Below are positions 1 through 6,927 of a stretch of DNA of 55,204 nucleotides, piece after piece; positions within the stretch are counted from its first letter, which is position 1, and every line of letters starts with the position of its first letter. The stretch lies in contig NZ_AQVE01000027.1 of the NCBI RefSeq assembly GCF_000371925.1, forward strand, positions 1-55,204, in the 5' to 3' direction. This DNA is from Thiolinea disciformis DSM 14473. Lineage in GTDB: Bacteria > Pseudomonadota > Gammaproteobacteria > Thiotrichales > Thiotrichaceae. Both the position numbers and the translations under genes were made by a program. The notes below the pieces were generated by a model, which searched no databases, was not told where the DNA came from, and worked only from the letters and a program-made list of their open reading frames with translations.

Positions 1-1428
1 TCGAAAACGGATCCTTTGAAGGCAGACACCGATGGCGATGGTTTAAGTGATAGTTATGAACTTAACACATCGAAGACAGATCCTTTGAAAGTGGACACGG
101 ATGGTGATGGTTTAAGTGATGGTGCTGAGGTGACAACGCATAAAACTGATCCGTTAAAGGCGGATACGGATGGCGATGGCTTGAGTGATGGCGCTGAGGT
201 GACAACGCATAAAACCGATCCGTTAAAGGTGGATACCGATGGTGATGGTTTGAGTGATGGTGCTGAAGTGACGACGCATAAAACTGACCCATTGAAAGTA
301 GATACGGATGGCGATGGTTTAAGTGACTATGATGAGTTAACAATCTATAAAACTGATCCATTAAAAGCGGATACGGATGGCGATGGTTTAAGTGATGGCG
401 CTGAGGTGACAACGCATAAAACCGATCCATTAAAAGCGGATACGGATGGGGATGGTTTAAGTGATGGCGCTGAGGTGACAACGCATAAAACCGATCCATT
501 AAAAGCGGATACGGATGGTGATGGTTTAAGTGACGGCGCTGAAGTGACTACACATAAGACCGACCCATTGAAAGTAGATACCGATGGTGATGGTGTTAAT
601 GATTATGACGAGCTGAAGGTTTATAACACCGACCCATTAACGGCTGATGCCGCTAATATTAAGTTGAAGTTATATCTCCAAGGTGCTTATGACTTTGCGG
701 TTGGGTTAATGCGGGATGATTTGCGTAAGAAAGCTTATCTGCCGACAGAGCAACCGTATAATGTTTTGCCATTCAGCTATGCGGGAACGGAGGTCATAAA
801 CAAAACCTTATTAACCGCCTCGGACAGTACGGCGATTGTGGATTGGGTGTTGGTGGAGTTGCGCTCTAGTGCGGATAGCAAGACTATTGCAGCGCGCAAG
901 GCCGCTTTAGTGCGTCGAGATGGAATGGTAGTGGATGCTGCTACGGGTGCTACAGCATTACGCTTTAGTGGTATTAGTTCAGGTAACTATTTTGTGTCAG
1001 TGCGTCACCGTAACCACTTAGCGGTTATGACGGCGGCGGCAGTACCGGTAAAAACAGTTGGCGACTTGGTTGATTTCACCTTACCCGCTACAACTAGCTA
1101 TGGTACGGCTGCTCGCTATATCGATAAATTAGGTAAAACCGCTTATATGTGGGCGGGTAATGCGAATACGGATAACAACTTAATCGCTAATGGAGTAAAT
1201 CAGGATACTGGTGTTGTATTCGTCCAGATTCTCAGTGCTCCTGCGAACACGGCTTTTAATAGTAACTATGTATTGACAGGCTATCAGATCGGCGACTTCT
1301 CGATGGATGGACAGGTTATCTTTTCTGGGCCTAATAATGATATTGATCTATTAGTAGGTAATGTGTTGAGTCATCCGGGTAATACACTCTACAACGCTAA
1401 TTATATTATACGCGGCCAGCTACCTTAA
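1..1428 (+). CDS. TSP3-repeat extracellular protein, 5' end cut by window edge
   Basis: The reading frame is open from base 1, so the protein starts outside the window; the TTG at 16 lies inside a repeat and is not the true start. Visible are 475 residues. Residues 2-208 are nine 23-residue thrombospondin type 3 repeats built on DTDGDGLSD, an acidic calcium-binding loop. Next comes a module beginning LQGAYDFAVGLMRDDLR and containing VDWVLVELR and VRHRNHLAVMT, which I recall from many secreted bacterial proteins, especially in Bacteroidetes. The last ~95 residues are two related ~47-residue units ending in NYVLTGYQ and NYIIRGQLP, the second with a GDFSMDGQV loop resembling dockerin or EF-hand calcium sites. 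An extracellular, calcium-stabilised surface or secreted role is inferred. No function is assigned. Confidence 0.85.
   Translation, partial: SKTDPLKADTDGDGLSDSYELNTSKTDPLKVDTDGDGLSDGAEVTTHKTDPLKADTDGDGLSDGAEVTTHKTDPLKVDTDGDGLSDGAEVTTHKTDPLKVDTDGDGLSDYDELTIYKTDPLKADTDGDGLSDGAEVTTHKTDPLKADTDGDGLSDGAEVTTHKTDPLKADTDGDGLSDGAEVTTHKTDPLKVDTDGDGVNDYDELKVYNTDPLTADAANIKLKLYLQGAYDFAVGLMRDDLRKKAYLPTEQPYNVLPFSYAGTEVINKTLLTASDSTAIVDWVLVELRSSADSKTIAARKAALVRRDGMVVDAATGATALRFSGISSGNYFVSVRHRNHLAVMTAAAVPVKTVGDLVDFTLPATTSYGTAARYIDKLGKTAYMWAGNANTDNNLIANGVNQDTGVVFVQILSAPANTAFNSNYVLTGYQIGDFSMDGQVIFSGPNNDIDLLVGNVLSHPGNTLYNANYIIRGQLP
4..639 (+). repeat. Nine tandem 69-bp TSP3-encoding units
   Basis: Units begin at 4, 73, 142, 211, 280, 349, 418, 487 and 556, each opening with a KTDPL-like codon block, and a final partial NTDPL block lies at 625-639. 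Units 2-4 and 6-8 encode the same GAEVTTH linker and differ mostly at third codon positions. Units 1, 5 and 9 have different linkers (SYELNTS, YDELTIY, YDELKVY). The unit length is a multiple of three, so gain or loss of units keeps the frame. The array probably continues to the left of the window. Confidence 0.9.
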
Positions 1429-1442
1429 AGCGTAGGTAATGG

Positions 1443-1477
1443 GGTTGGCAGCGAAAGTATTACTTTCGCTGCCAACC
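1443..1477 (+). terminator. Perfect 17-bp inverted repeat after the TSP3 gene
   Basis: Bases 1443-1459 are the exact reverse complement of 1461-1477, with one base between them. The hairpin sits 15 bases after the stop codon of the TSP3 gene and 51 bases before the next start codon. No T-run follows, so it is either a factor-assisted terminator or an mRNA-stabilising 3' hairpin. Confidence 0.55.
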
Positions 1478-1527
1478 TAGGTATTCGGGGCATAGTCATT
1501 ATAAAAAAGCATGTTGGTAAAATAATA

Positions 1528-3657
1528 ATGAAAAAATTACTGAAGCAAACAGTAGCTGTGAGTTTTCTAGCGTTAAGCGGTTTGGTGTTTAGTGGGGAGG
1601 CATTGGCTGTAGCGGGCGGCGTAAAGTATAAAATTGCTTGGGACGACAAAGCCAATGTATATCGCGTTTATATGATACCAAGCAGTGTGCCATCACCTGA
1701 TAAATTTATGTCAGCTCAAGTGACTATTCGTGTCCCTCATAGTGATACGAGCCCTTTTAAAGTAACGAATTTAACGGGCTTGCAAACGAACTCTTGGGAA
1801 GCTAGTTCAACGATAAAAGCCCCACCAGATAATCCAAATTATGATTATATTTCGTTTACACTGCCACAAGGAAGTTCAGTTAATTTTAATTGGCAGCCAC
1901 CAACTGAATTGGAGGTGTTTAATTTCACAAACAGTGGGGATTGCCTCGGACCCATTGCTTTAATTAGTGATACCGATCCTTTTAACCTCAATACCGTAGA
2001 TAATAATAATCCTGGCAACGAATTTAATAACTTTGGTTGGGATGGGGTAGATGGGAATGATTTCCTCGGGATTGAAGGGGGCGAGGCTAGTTGTAAAGCT
2101 GCGGTGGTCAATACCCCCCCTGTAGCTAAAGATATTAGTGCGACTGTACAAAGCGGATTATCAGTGGTGATTGATGCCTTACTAGAGGCTAGTGATATTG
2201 ATAAGGATACATTAAGTCTTTCTTTACCTTCCACCAGCACCGCTAATGGTGGAACAATCGCTATTGTGAACGGTAAATTACAATATACGGCAAAAAGTGG
2301 TTATGTCGGAGCAGATACGTTTACGTATAAAGTTTCCGACGGAAATGGTGGCGAGGTGACCGCTAAGGTGACTATCGACGTGACTGCTAAGCCTAACACA
2401 GCACCCACAGCCAAGGATGTGACGGTTAGTGCAACACAAGATAGCCAAAATGTCCCGATCGATGTGCTTAGCAGTGCAGAGGATTTGGATAGCGACATAT
2501 TGACGATTCAAGCGGCTGGTACCGCTAAAACCAGTGTTCAAGGCGGAACCATTACACTGAGTGGTAATACATTATTATACACCCCTAAAGCGGGCTTCAC
2601 GGGGAGTGATAGTTTTAGCTACACCATTGCGGATGGGCGCGGTGGTACAGTGGTGGCGAAAGCTAATATCACGGTAGCCGCCAAACCCAATACTGCACCT
2701 GTAGCCCAAGATCTAACCGCAACGGTGCAATCCGGTGCTAGTGTGACGCTTGATGCCCTAGCGGAAGCGAGTGATGCAGACTACGACACTTTGACCCTCT
2801 CTTTACCAGCGACCACGACTACCAAAGGTGGTGTTATTGCCATTGTAAATAACAAGCTGCAATACACGGCAAAAAGTGATTATATTGGACCTGATACGTT
2901 TACTTATAAAGTCTCGGATGGTAAGGGTGGCGAGGTTACCGCTAAAGTTGACATCGAGGTCAGTGCAAAACCCAATAATTTGCCAGTCGCTGGTAGTGTC
3001 AGTGTTAGCGTAGCACAGGATAGTAAAGACAATGCAATAGATGTATTAGCAAAAGCCACCGATGTCGATGTGGGTGATACGCTCAGTATCAAATCTGCAG
3101 GACCAGCCACTGCTCAAGGAGGCATCGTCTCCATTAGTGGCAATAAGATTCTGTACACACCTAAAGCTGGCTTTAATGGTGATGATAGTTTTGATTATGT
3201 GATTGATGATGGGCGGGGGGGCACGGTAACAGCGACGGTTACTATCAAAGTGACCCCCCAAGCGAACACCTTGCCAAAAGTTTCTAATATTGAAACCTCA
3301 ACTGCTTTTAATACAGCGGTTAGTATTGATGTCTTAAAAGCTGCCAGTGATACGGATGGTGATAGCCTAACTATTCATGCGGTTGATCCTACCTCTGCCA
3401 ATGGCGGAACCGTCAGCATCAGCAGCGGCCAAGTGCTTTATAAGCCAAAAACAGATTTTTCAGGTCCAGACTCCTTTAATTTCAAAATTTCGGACGGCAA
3501 AGGCGGCATTGTTGAAGCAACAGTGAGCATCGTAGTCGGTATTAAAACTGCCAGCGGGCAAGTCGCTGTGCCAACGTTAGGTGAGTGGGCACAAATTTTG
3601 CTTGGTCTATTATTATCAGGTGTTGCTTTGTTAGGCTTCCGCAAGCGTCAACTCTAG
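1528..3657 (+). CDS. Secreted protein with five cadherin-like repeats and IPTL-CTERM tail
   Basis: 709 residues. A Sec signal peptide with a hydrophobic core covers about residues 1-27. Residues ~30-190 form a beta-rich N-terminal domain (PHSDTSPFKVTNLTG, NPNYDYISFTLPQG). Residues ~195-675 are five tandem ~97-residue repeats of the cadherin-like/VCBS type, each ending in a SDGxGG or DDGRGG turn. Repeats 1 and 3 are closest to each other, as are 2 and 4. The C-terminus VPTLGEW, then a hydrophobic segment, then RKRQL is an IPTL-CTERM sorting signal, a PEP-CTERM relative, which predicts processing at the cell envelope. The ATG at 1528 directly precedes MKKLLK. No sorting enzyme is encoded here. 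An adhesin or matrix role is inferred. Confidence 0.85.
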   Translation: MKKLLKQTVAVSFLALSGLVFSGEALAVAGGVKYKIAWDDKANVYRVYMIPSSVPSPDKFMSAQVTIRVPHSDTSPFKVTNLTGLQTNSWEASSTIKAPPDNPNYDYISFTLPQGSSVNFNWQPPTELEVFNFTNSGDCLGPIALISDTDPFNLNTVDNNNPGNEFNNFGWDGVDGNDFLGIEGGEASCKAAVVNTPPVAKDISATVQSGLSVVIDALLEASDIDKDTLSLSLPSTSTANGGTIAIVNGKLQYTAKSGYVGADTFTYKVSDGNGGEVTAKVTIDVTAKPNTAPTAKDVTVSATQDSQNVPIDVLSSAEDLDSDILTIQAAGTAKTSVQGGTITLSGNTLLYTPKAGFTGSDSFSYTIADGRGGTVVAKANITVAAKPNTAPVAQDLTATVQSGASVTLDALAEASDADYDTLTLSLPATTTTKGGVIAIVNNKLQYTAKSDYIGPDTFTYKVSDGKGGEVTAKVDIEVSAKPNNLPVAGSVSVSVAQDSKDNAIDVLAKATDVDVGDTLSIKSAGPATAQGGIVSISGNKILYTPKAGFNGDDSFDYVIDDGRGGTVTATVTIKVTPQANTLPKVSNIETSTAFNTAVSIDVLKAASDTDGDSLTIHAVDPTSANGGTVSISSGQVLYKPKTDFSGPDSFNFKISDGKGGIVEATVSIVVGIKTASGQVAVPTLGEWAQILLGLLLSGVALLGFRKRQL

Positions 3658-3670
3658 GCTAAGTGCTGTA

Positions 3671-3707
3671 AATAGCTAATAATATTACATTTGTATTATT
3701 AGCTATT
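3671..3707 (+). terminator. AT-rich hairpin after the IPTL-CTERM gene
   Basis: Bases 3671-3684 pair perfectly with 3694-3707 (14 bp) around a 9-base loop, 13 bases after the stop codon. There is no T-run, so it may be a weak terminator or a 3'-end stabiliser. The rest of the interval up to 3937 is AT-rich, with no gene seen. Confidence 0.45.
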
Positions 3708-3937
3708 GACCTTACAAATTGTGGTACAAATACAACTTGCATTGATAAGAAGTGGCTTATAGTCTATGCCCTGAGCTTGTTACAAGCCAGTTACAATCAG
3801 TTTATTTAGTAGTCATCTCACTTAAAGTGGCGGTAAAACAACTAAGTAAATTTGATTTATTTTATTAATGGATAATTACAACAATAATAAATTTTGGTTG
3901 TTCTTGTGTAAACCAAATCAATTTAGAGGGACTTTGT

Positions 3938-4462
3938 ATGAGGCTTTTTAAGGCTATTGCGGCTGTTGTTATATTTTTATTTTCTTCTATAGCCGTTGCT
4001 CAGGTTAAGAATTTTTCTTTTCAGGACATCTACGGCAAAAATCACCAATTTTCAGATTACCGTGGTAAGTGGGTGGTCGTTAATTATTGGTCGACCCAAT
4101 GTCAGCCTTGCTTAGCAGAGATTCCAGCCTTAAAAAATATTGCACAACGTTATCGGAACAAGGTGGTCGTATTAGGTATGGATGCGGGCGAAACACCTGA
4201 TGCGCAAATGCGTAGGTTTATTCGTGAAAAAGGGATTAATTACACCGTTGTTCCTACTCAAGACAGTACTATTTTTGCCTTAGGTTTAGTATTTGGTGTG
4301 CCAACAACTTATGTTATTTCGCCACAGGGCAAAATTGTCAATTCGAAAATGGGCGCCATTACTGAGCAAGAGCTGCAACAATATTTTGATCAAGATGCGC
4401 AGAATGCTAGAAACGATAAGACAAGTGACAAGCCAACATCTTGTGGTACAGCAGTTTGTTAA
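3938..4462 (+). CDS. TlpA-like periplasmic thioredoxin-fold protein
   Basis: 174 residues. A signal peptide covers about residues 1-21. A TlpA/ResA-type thioredoxin fold follows, with the redox motif WSTQCQPC (Cys55, Cys58) and the cis-proline loop FGVPTTYV (Pro122). The family reduces or shuttles disulfides in the periplasm, often for cytochrome c maturation or thiol peroxidase partners; the partner here is unknown. The C-terminus carries two extra cysteines (SCGTAVC) outside the thioredoxin fold, which is unusual and might form a second disulfide. The start is supported by AGAGGGAC upstream of the ATG. It is monocistronic between two hairpins. Confidence 0.85.
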   Translation: MRLFKAIAAVVIFLFSSIAVAQVKNFSFQDIYGKNHQFSDYRGKWVVVNYWSTQCQPCLAEIPALKNIAQRYRNKVVVLGMDAGETPDAQMRRFIREKGINYTVVPTQDSTIFALGLVFGVPTTYVISPQGKIVNSKMGAITEQELQQYFDQDAQNARNDKTSDKPTSCGTAVC

Positions 4463-4494
4463 AGTAGTTAATTCATTGTTTTATGCTTGATGAG

Positions 4495-4523
4495 AAAAAC
4501 CCGTGGAATACACGGGTTTTTTT
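4495..4523 (+). terminator. Intrinsic terminator between convergent genes
   Basis: An AAAACCCGTG arm, a 5-base loop and a CACGGGTTTT arm are followed by a T-run. The flanking A-run on the other side lets it work on both strands, serving the TlpA-like gene and the converging LysM lipoprotein gene. Confidence 0.85.
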
Positions 4524-4539
4524 ATAGCCAATCGCTTGC

Positions 4540-5661
4540 CTAACGCAACTTCAATACCTGACCAGGGTTAATTTGATAATTCGGTGCTTGTAGTCCATTC
4601 ATGCGAATAATATCTTTCCAGTAGACGCCGGTATTACGCATCACTTGAAAAACTGTATCACCTTTTTGAACGGTATAGCTATTGCCACCCCGATAGTTGC
4701 TAGGGGCGAAAGAGCCTGTGCTGCTGCCAGTATTACCTGAATTACTAGGACGAGAATTACTGCTGTTAGGTGTGCTCGCATAGTAGTCAAAGCTACTGCC
4801 ACCACCACTATTGTCATAATAAGGCGCAGGTGTTTTGGGTTGAGCTTGGTCGTAATAGCTTGAACCGCTACCAGTGTTACCACCGGTACCCCCATAGCTG
4901 TAATAACTATCGTTAGTTTGGGCTTGACCACCAGTGCCGCCTGTATTACCCGAGTAGTCAAAATAGCCGCCTGTTCCACCGGTATTTCCAGCACCATCAT
5001 AAGCACCGCCATCATAGGAGGTATCGCCGCCATTCACTGGCGGTTGGTAGGGCTGTGGCTGAGGAGGCCTATAGGTGTTATTGTTATTATTAATGGGTGG
5101 TCTGGTATTGGTACCCGTACCCGTTGGACGAGTACCGTAATTACTACCTTGTTGTCCACCCCCGCTAGAAGTACCACCTGCTGTACAACCTGTATTTGGA
5201 TGGGTATGTCCTAAGCCTTCAGGGGGTAAGGGATGGGTATGAACACGTCCGCAGTGTGAGTGGGTTACGCCACCATCATTGTTGCCGGGGCGTGGGCCAT
5301 AGCTATTCTGATTGTAGTTTCCTTGCCCCCAACTACCACCATAATTCCCACCCGAGCTTCCACCGTAGCTCCCACTAGAGCCTCCACCGTAGTTGCCACC
5401 ATAATTACCGCCGGTAGAGCCGCCACCAATCGCGTGTGTATGATTCAATCCACCGGCTGGTAAGGGATGTGAATGAACCTTTCCACCATGTGAGTGTGTC
5501 ACGGAGTTTTTAGTCGGGCCTGTATAATTTGGAGTAGTTGATGACGACGAACCGGTTGAAGTTTGATTGTTGTCATAGGGTGAATAGGCTGAAGGCGCAC
5601 ATGCTGTGGTCGTTAGGGCAACGACTGAGCATAACGCCAGTAGCTTAATGGTTCTTTCCAT
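4540..5661 (-). CDS. LysM-domain lipoprotein, Gly/Asn/Ser-rich, in the nlpD position
   Basis: 373 residues. The N-terminus has a signal peptide with a lipobox-like TTAC (Cys21). Two copies of a His-rich motif follow, THSHGGKVHSHPLP at ~55-68 and THSHCGRVHTHPLP at ~133-146, each ending in GLxHTH. The middle (~80-325) is low-complexity Gly/Ser/Asn/Tyr/Pro. The C-terminus (~327-373) is a LysM peptidoglycan-binding domain (YTVQKGDTVFQVMRNTGV to INPGQVLKLR). It lies downstream of surE-pcm, where nlpD normally sits, but the M23 peptidase domain of NlpD is absent. Attachment of the outer membrane to peptidoglycan, possibly with metal binding by the His motifs, is inferred. Confidence 0.8.
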   Translation of the reverse strand: MERTIKLLALCSVVALTTTACAPSAYSPYDNNQTSTGSSSSTTPNYTGPTKNSVTHSHGGKVHSHPLPAGGLNHTHAIGGGSTGGNYGGNYGGGSSGSYGGSSGGNYGGSWGQGNYNQNSYGPRPGNNDGGVTHSHCGRVHTHPLPPEGLGHTHPNTGCTAGGTSSGGGQQGSNYGTRPTGTGTNTRPPINNNNNTYRPPQPQPYQPPVNGGDTSYDGGAYDGAGNTGGTGGYFDYSGNTGGTGGQAQTNDSYYSYGGTGGNTGSGSSYYDQAQPKTPAPYYDNSGGGSSFDYYASTPNSSNSRPSNSGNTGSSTGSFAPSNYRGGNSYTVQKGDTVFQVMRNTGVYWKDIIRMNGLQAPNYQINPGQVLKLR

Positions 5662-5908
5662 GGATTACACCTGTATTATTAAGACAGTGATGATGAAGGC
5701 AGCCGCTATGATCCATCTTAGCCACTGGATATCGGACGGTCATAACGGCGATTTTAGGTATCAGCCAAGCCAACAACGCTGAAAACCTGAAAAATCGTGC
5801 TCCCTGCCCGATGATGGAGCTAAAACTGAATAGAATCAAGGCTACTAATAGCAAGCTGGCTACAATTATTAAGATTTGCTCGGGAATATAGGCTGAGCCA
5901 GCATCCAT
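5645..5908 (-). CDS. Possible small membrane protein
   Basis: An 87-residue frame. Residues ~10-33 and ~40-56 are hydrophobic and could be membrane segments; the rest is short and His-containing. GGGAG and TTAGG lie upstream of the ATG. Its 3' end overlaps the start of the LysM lipoprotein gene by 17 bases, so translational coupling is possible. I recognise no family, and the C-terminal third may only be read-through of leader sequence. It could be spurious. Confidence 0.3.
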   Translation of the reverse strand: MDAGSAYIPEQILIIVASLLLVALILFSFSSIIGQGARFFRFSALLAWLIPKIAVMTVRYPVAKMDHSGCLHHHCLNNTGVIHGKNH

Positions 5909-6161
5909 ATATTACCTAACTCCCTGTTAATTACTTAGATCTACAATGAGGCTTTAAGCCCCACTCTAGCCCTATTAAAAATGGTGTTTTGGCCACCAAA
6001 AAACTTTAAATGCCCATCCAATAACGTTTTACTCTGCTTCAAAGGAACAAAAATTTACCTAAAACTTATTTATCAGCATCTTTGATGAAACACTTATTTC
6101 CGCCCAGTTCTTTTCTTGGTCTAAACTCAGACTGAAAAGTTTCATGATAAACGGTGATTTT
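5909..6161. other. AT-rich gene-free spacer before the pcm duplication
   Basis: No convincing gene on either strand. It contains the weak minus-strand hairpin at 5976-5998 and probably the promoter for the minus-strand lipoprotein genes. Nothing else was recognised. Confidence 0.5.
5976..5998 (-). terminator. Weak minus-strand terminator
   Basis: On the minus strand TGGTG (5994-5998 complement) pairs with CACCA across a 7-base loop and is followed by five T. The stem is only 5 bp. It would end transcripts from surE-pcm before the LysM gene. Confidence 0.35.
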
Positions 6162-6301
6162 ACGGTATTAAGCGGTAGATTGCCTAACAAAAGGCACAAA
6201 TTGAACAGGGTCATAGGTTTCAGTGCGATAAACGGTATTAAGCGGTAGATTGCCTAACAAAAGGCACAAATTGAACAGGGTCATAGGTTTCAGTGCGATA
6301 A
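6162..6301 (-). repeat. Perfect 70-bp tandem duplication of the pcm 3' end
   Basis: Bases 6162-6231 and 6232-6301 are identical. The right copy holds the last ~21 codons and stop of pcm; the left copy is a noncoding echo beyond the stop codon. Because the duplicated part lies after the functional stop, the protein is intact. Confidence 0.95.
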
Positions 6302-6918
6302 GATGATTCCGTCGTGCGTGTAATAACCTGTAAAAATTGCATTGCTCCTTGCTTACCTGTTGGAATGACTAAATGTGCGCCGACAGCCAATTGCTCCAAT
6401 AAAGCAGGCGGTACTTCCTCAGGTGCTGCGGTTACGATGATTGCATCAAAGGGGGCTTCGTGCTTTAGACCCCAACTTCCATCGCTTAGCGAAGGGCGAA
6501 TCGTGCGATACCCCAAAGCCCATAATAAATCACGTGTAGGGCGAAACAATGCTTCAATGCGTTCCACGGTGAAAACTTTGGGGATGAGTGCCCCTAAAAT
6601 GGCGGCTTGATAACCAGAACCAGTGCCCACTTCTAAGACTTTTTCTAAGGGTCTTTCACTCGCCAATAATAATTCGGTCATGCGTGCAACAATAAAAGGC
6701 TGTGAAATCGTTTGACCGTGTCCAATGGGTAAGGCTACATCTTCGTAGGAACGACTGGCCAGCGCTTCATCGACAAAAAGATGGCGTGGTGTTTTGCGGA
6801 TGACCTCTAAGACTTTTTCATTACTAATGCCACGTTCACGTAAGGCAGCCACCAAGCGATCTCGAGTACGCTGTGAGGTCATCCCGATGCCTTGCACATC
6901 TAATTTTCGTTCACTCAT
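6238..6918 (-). CDS. pcm: Protein-L-isoaspartate O-methyltransferase
   Basis: 226 residues. It repairs isoaspartyl residues in aged proteins by S-adenosylmethionine-dependent methylation in the cytoplasm. The family signatures LPIGHGQTISQPFIVARM and the SAM-binding VLEVGTGSGYQAAIL are present, and the C-terminus ends in VQFVPFVRQ as in relatives. It follows surE by 9 bases and the two probably form an operon, as in most gammaproteobacteria. An internal ATG at 6882 (MTSQRTRDRL) has a better ribosome site (AAGG) and matches the start of some family members, so the first 12 residues are uncertain. The 3' end is tandemly duplicated just after the stop. Confidence 0.93.
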   Translation of the reverse strand: MSERKLDVQGIGMTSQRTRDRLVAALRERGISNEKVLEVIRKTPRHLFVDEALASRSYEDVALPIGHGQTISQPFIVARMTELLLASERPLEKVLEVGTGSGYQAAILGALIPKVFTVERIEALFRPTRDLLWALGYRTIRPSLSDGSWGLKHEAPFDAIIVTAAPEEVPPALLEQLAVGAHLVIPTGKQGAMQFLQVITRTTESSYRTETYDPVQFVPFVRQSTA

Positions 6919-6927
6919 AGAAGCATC

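Noticed and set aside
1-15. Start of the TSP3 gene at the TTG at 16
   Set aside because: The frame is open to base 1 with repeat codons (KTDPL), so the start is upstream of the window.
62-499. Long minus-strand frame opposite the TSP3 repeats
   Set aside because: It is the mirror of the repeat array, with His/Tyr/Pro-rich repeats and no start signal; a shadow of the coding strand.
4641-5463. Overlapping frames within the LysM lipoprotein gene
   Set aside because: They come from the low-complexity Gly/Asn/Ser codons; the LysM domain and lipobox fix the real frame.
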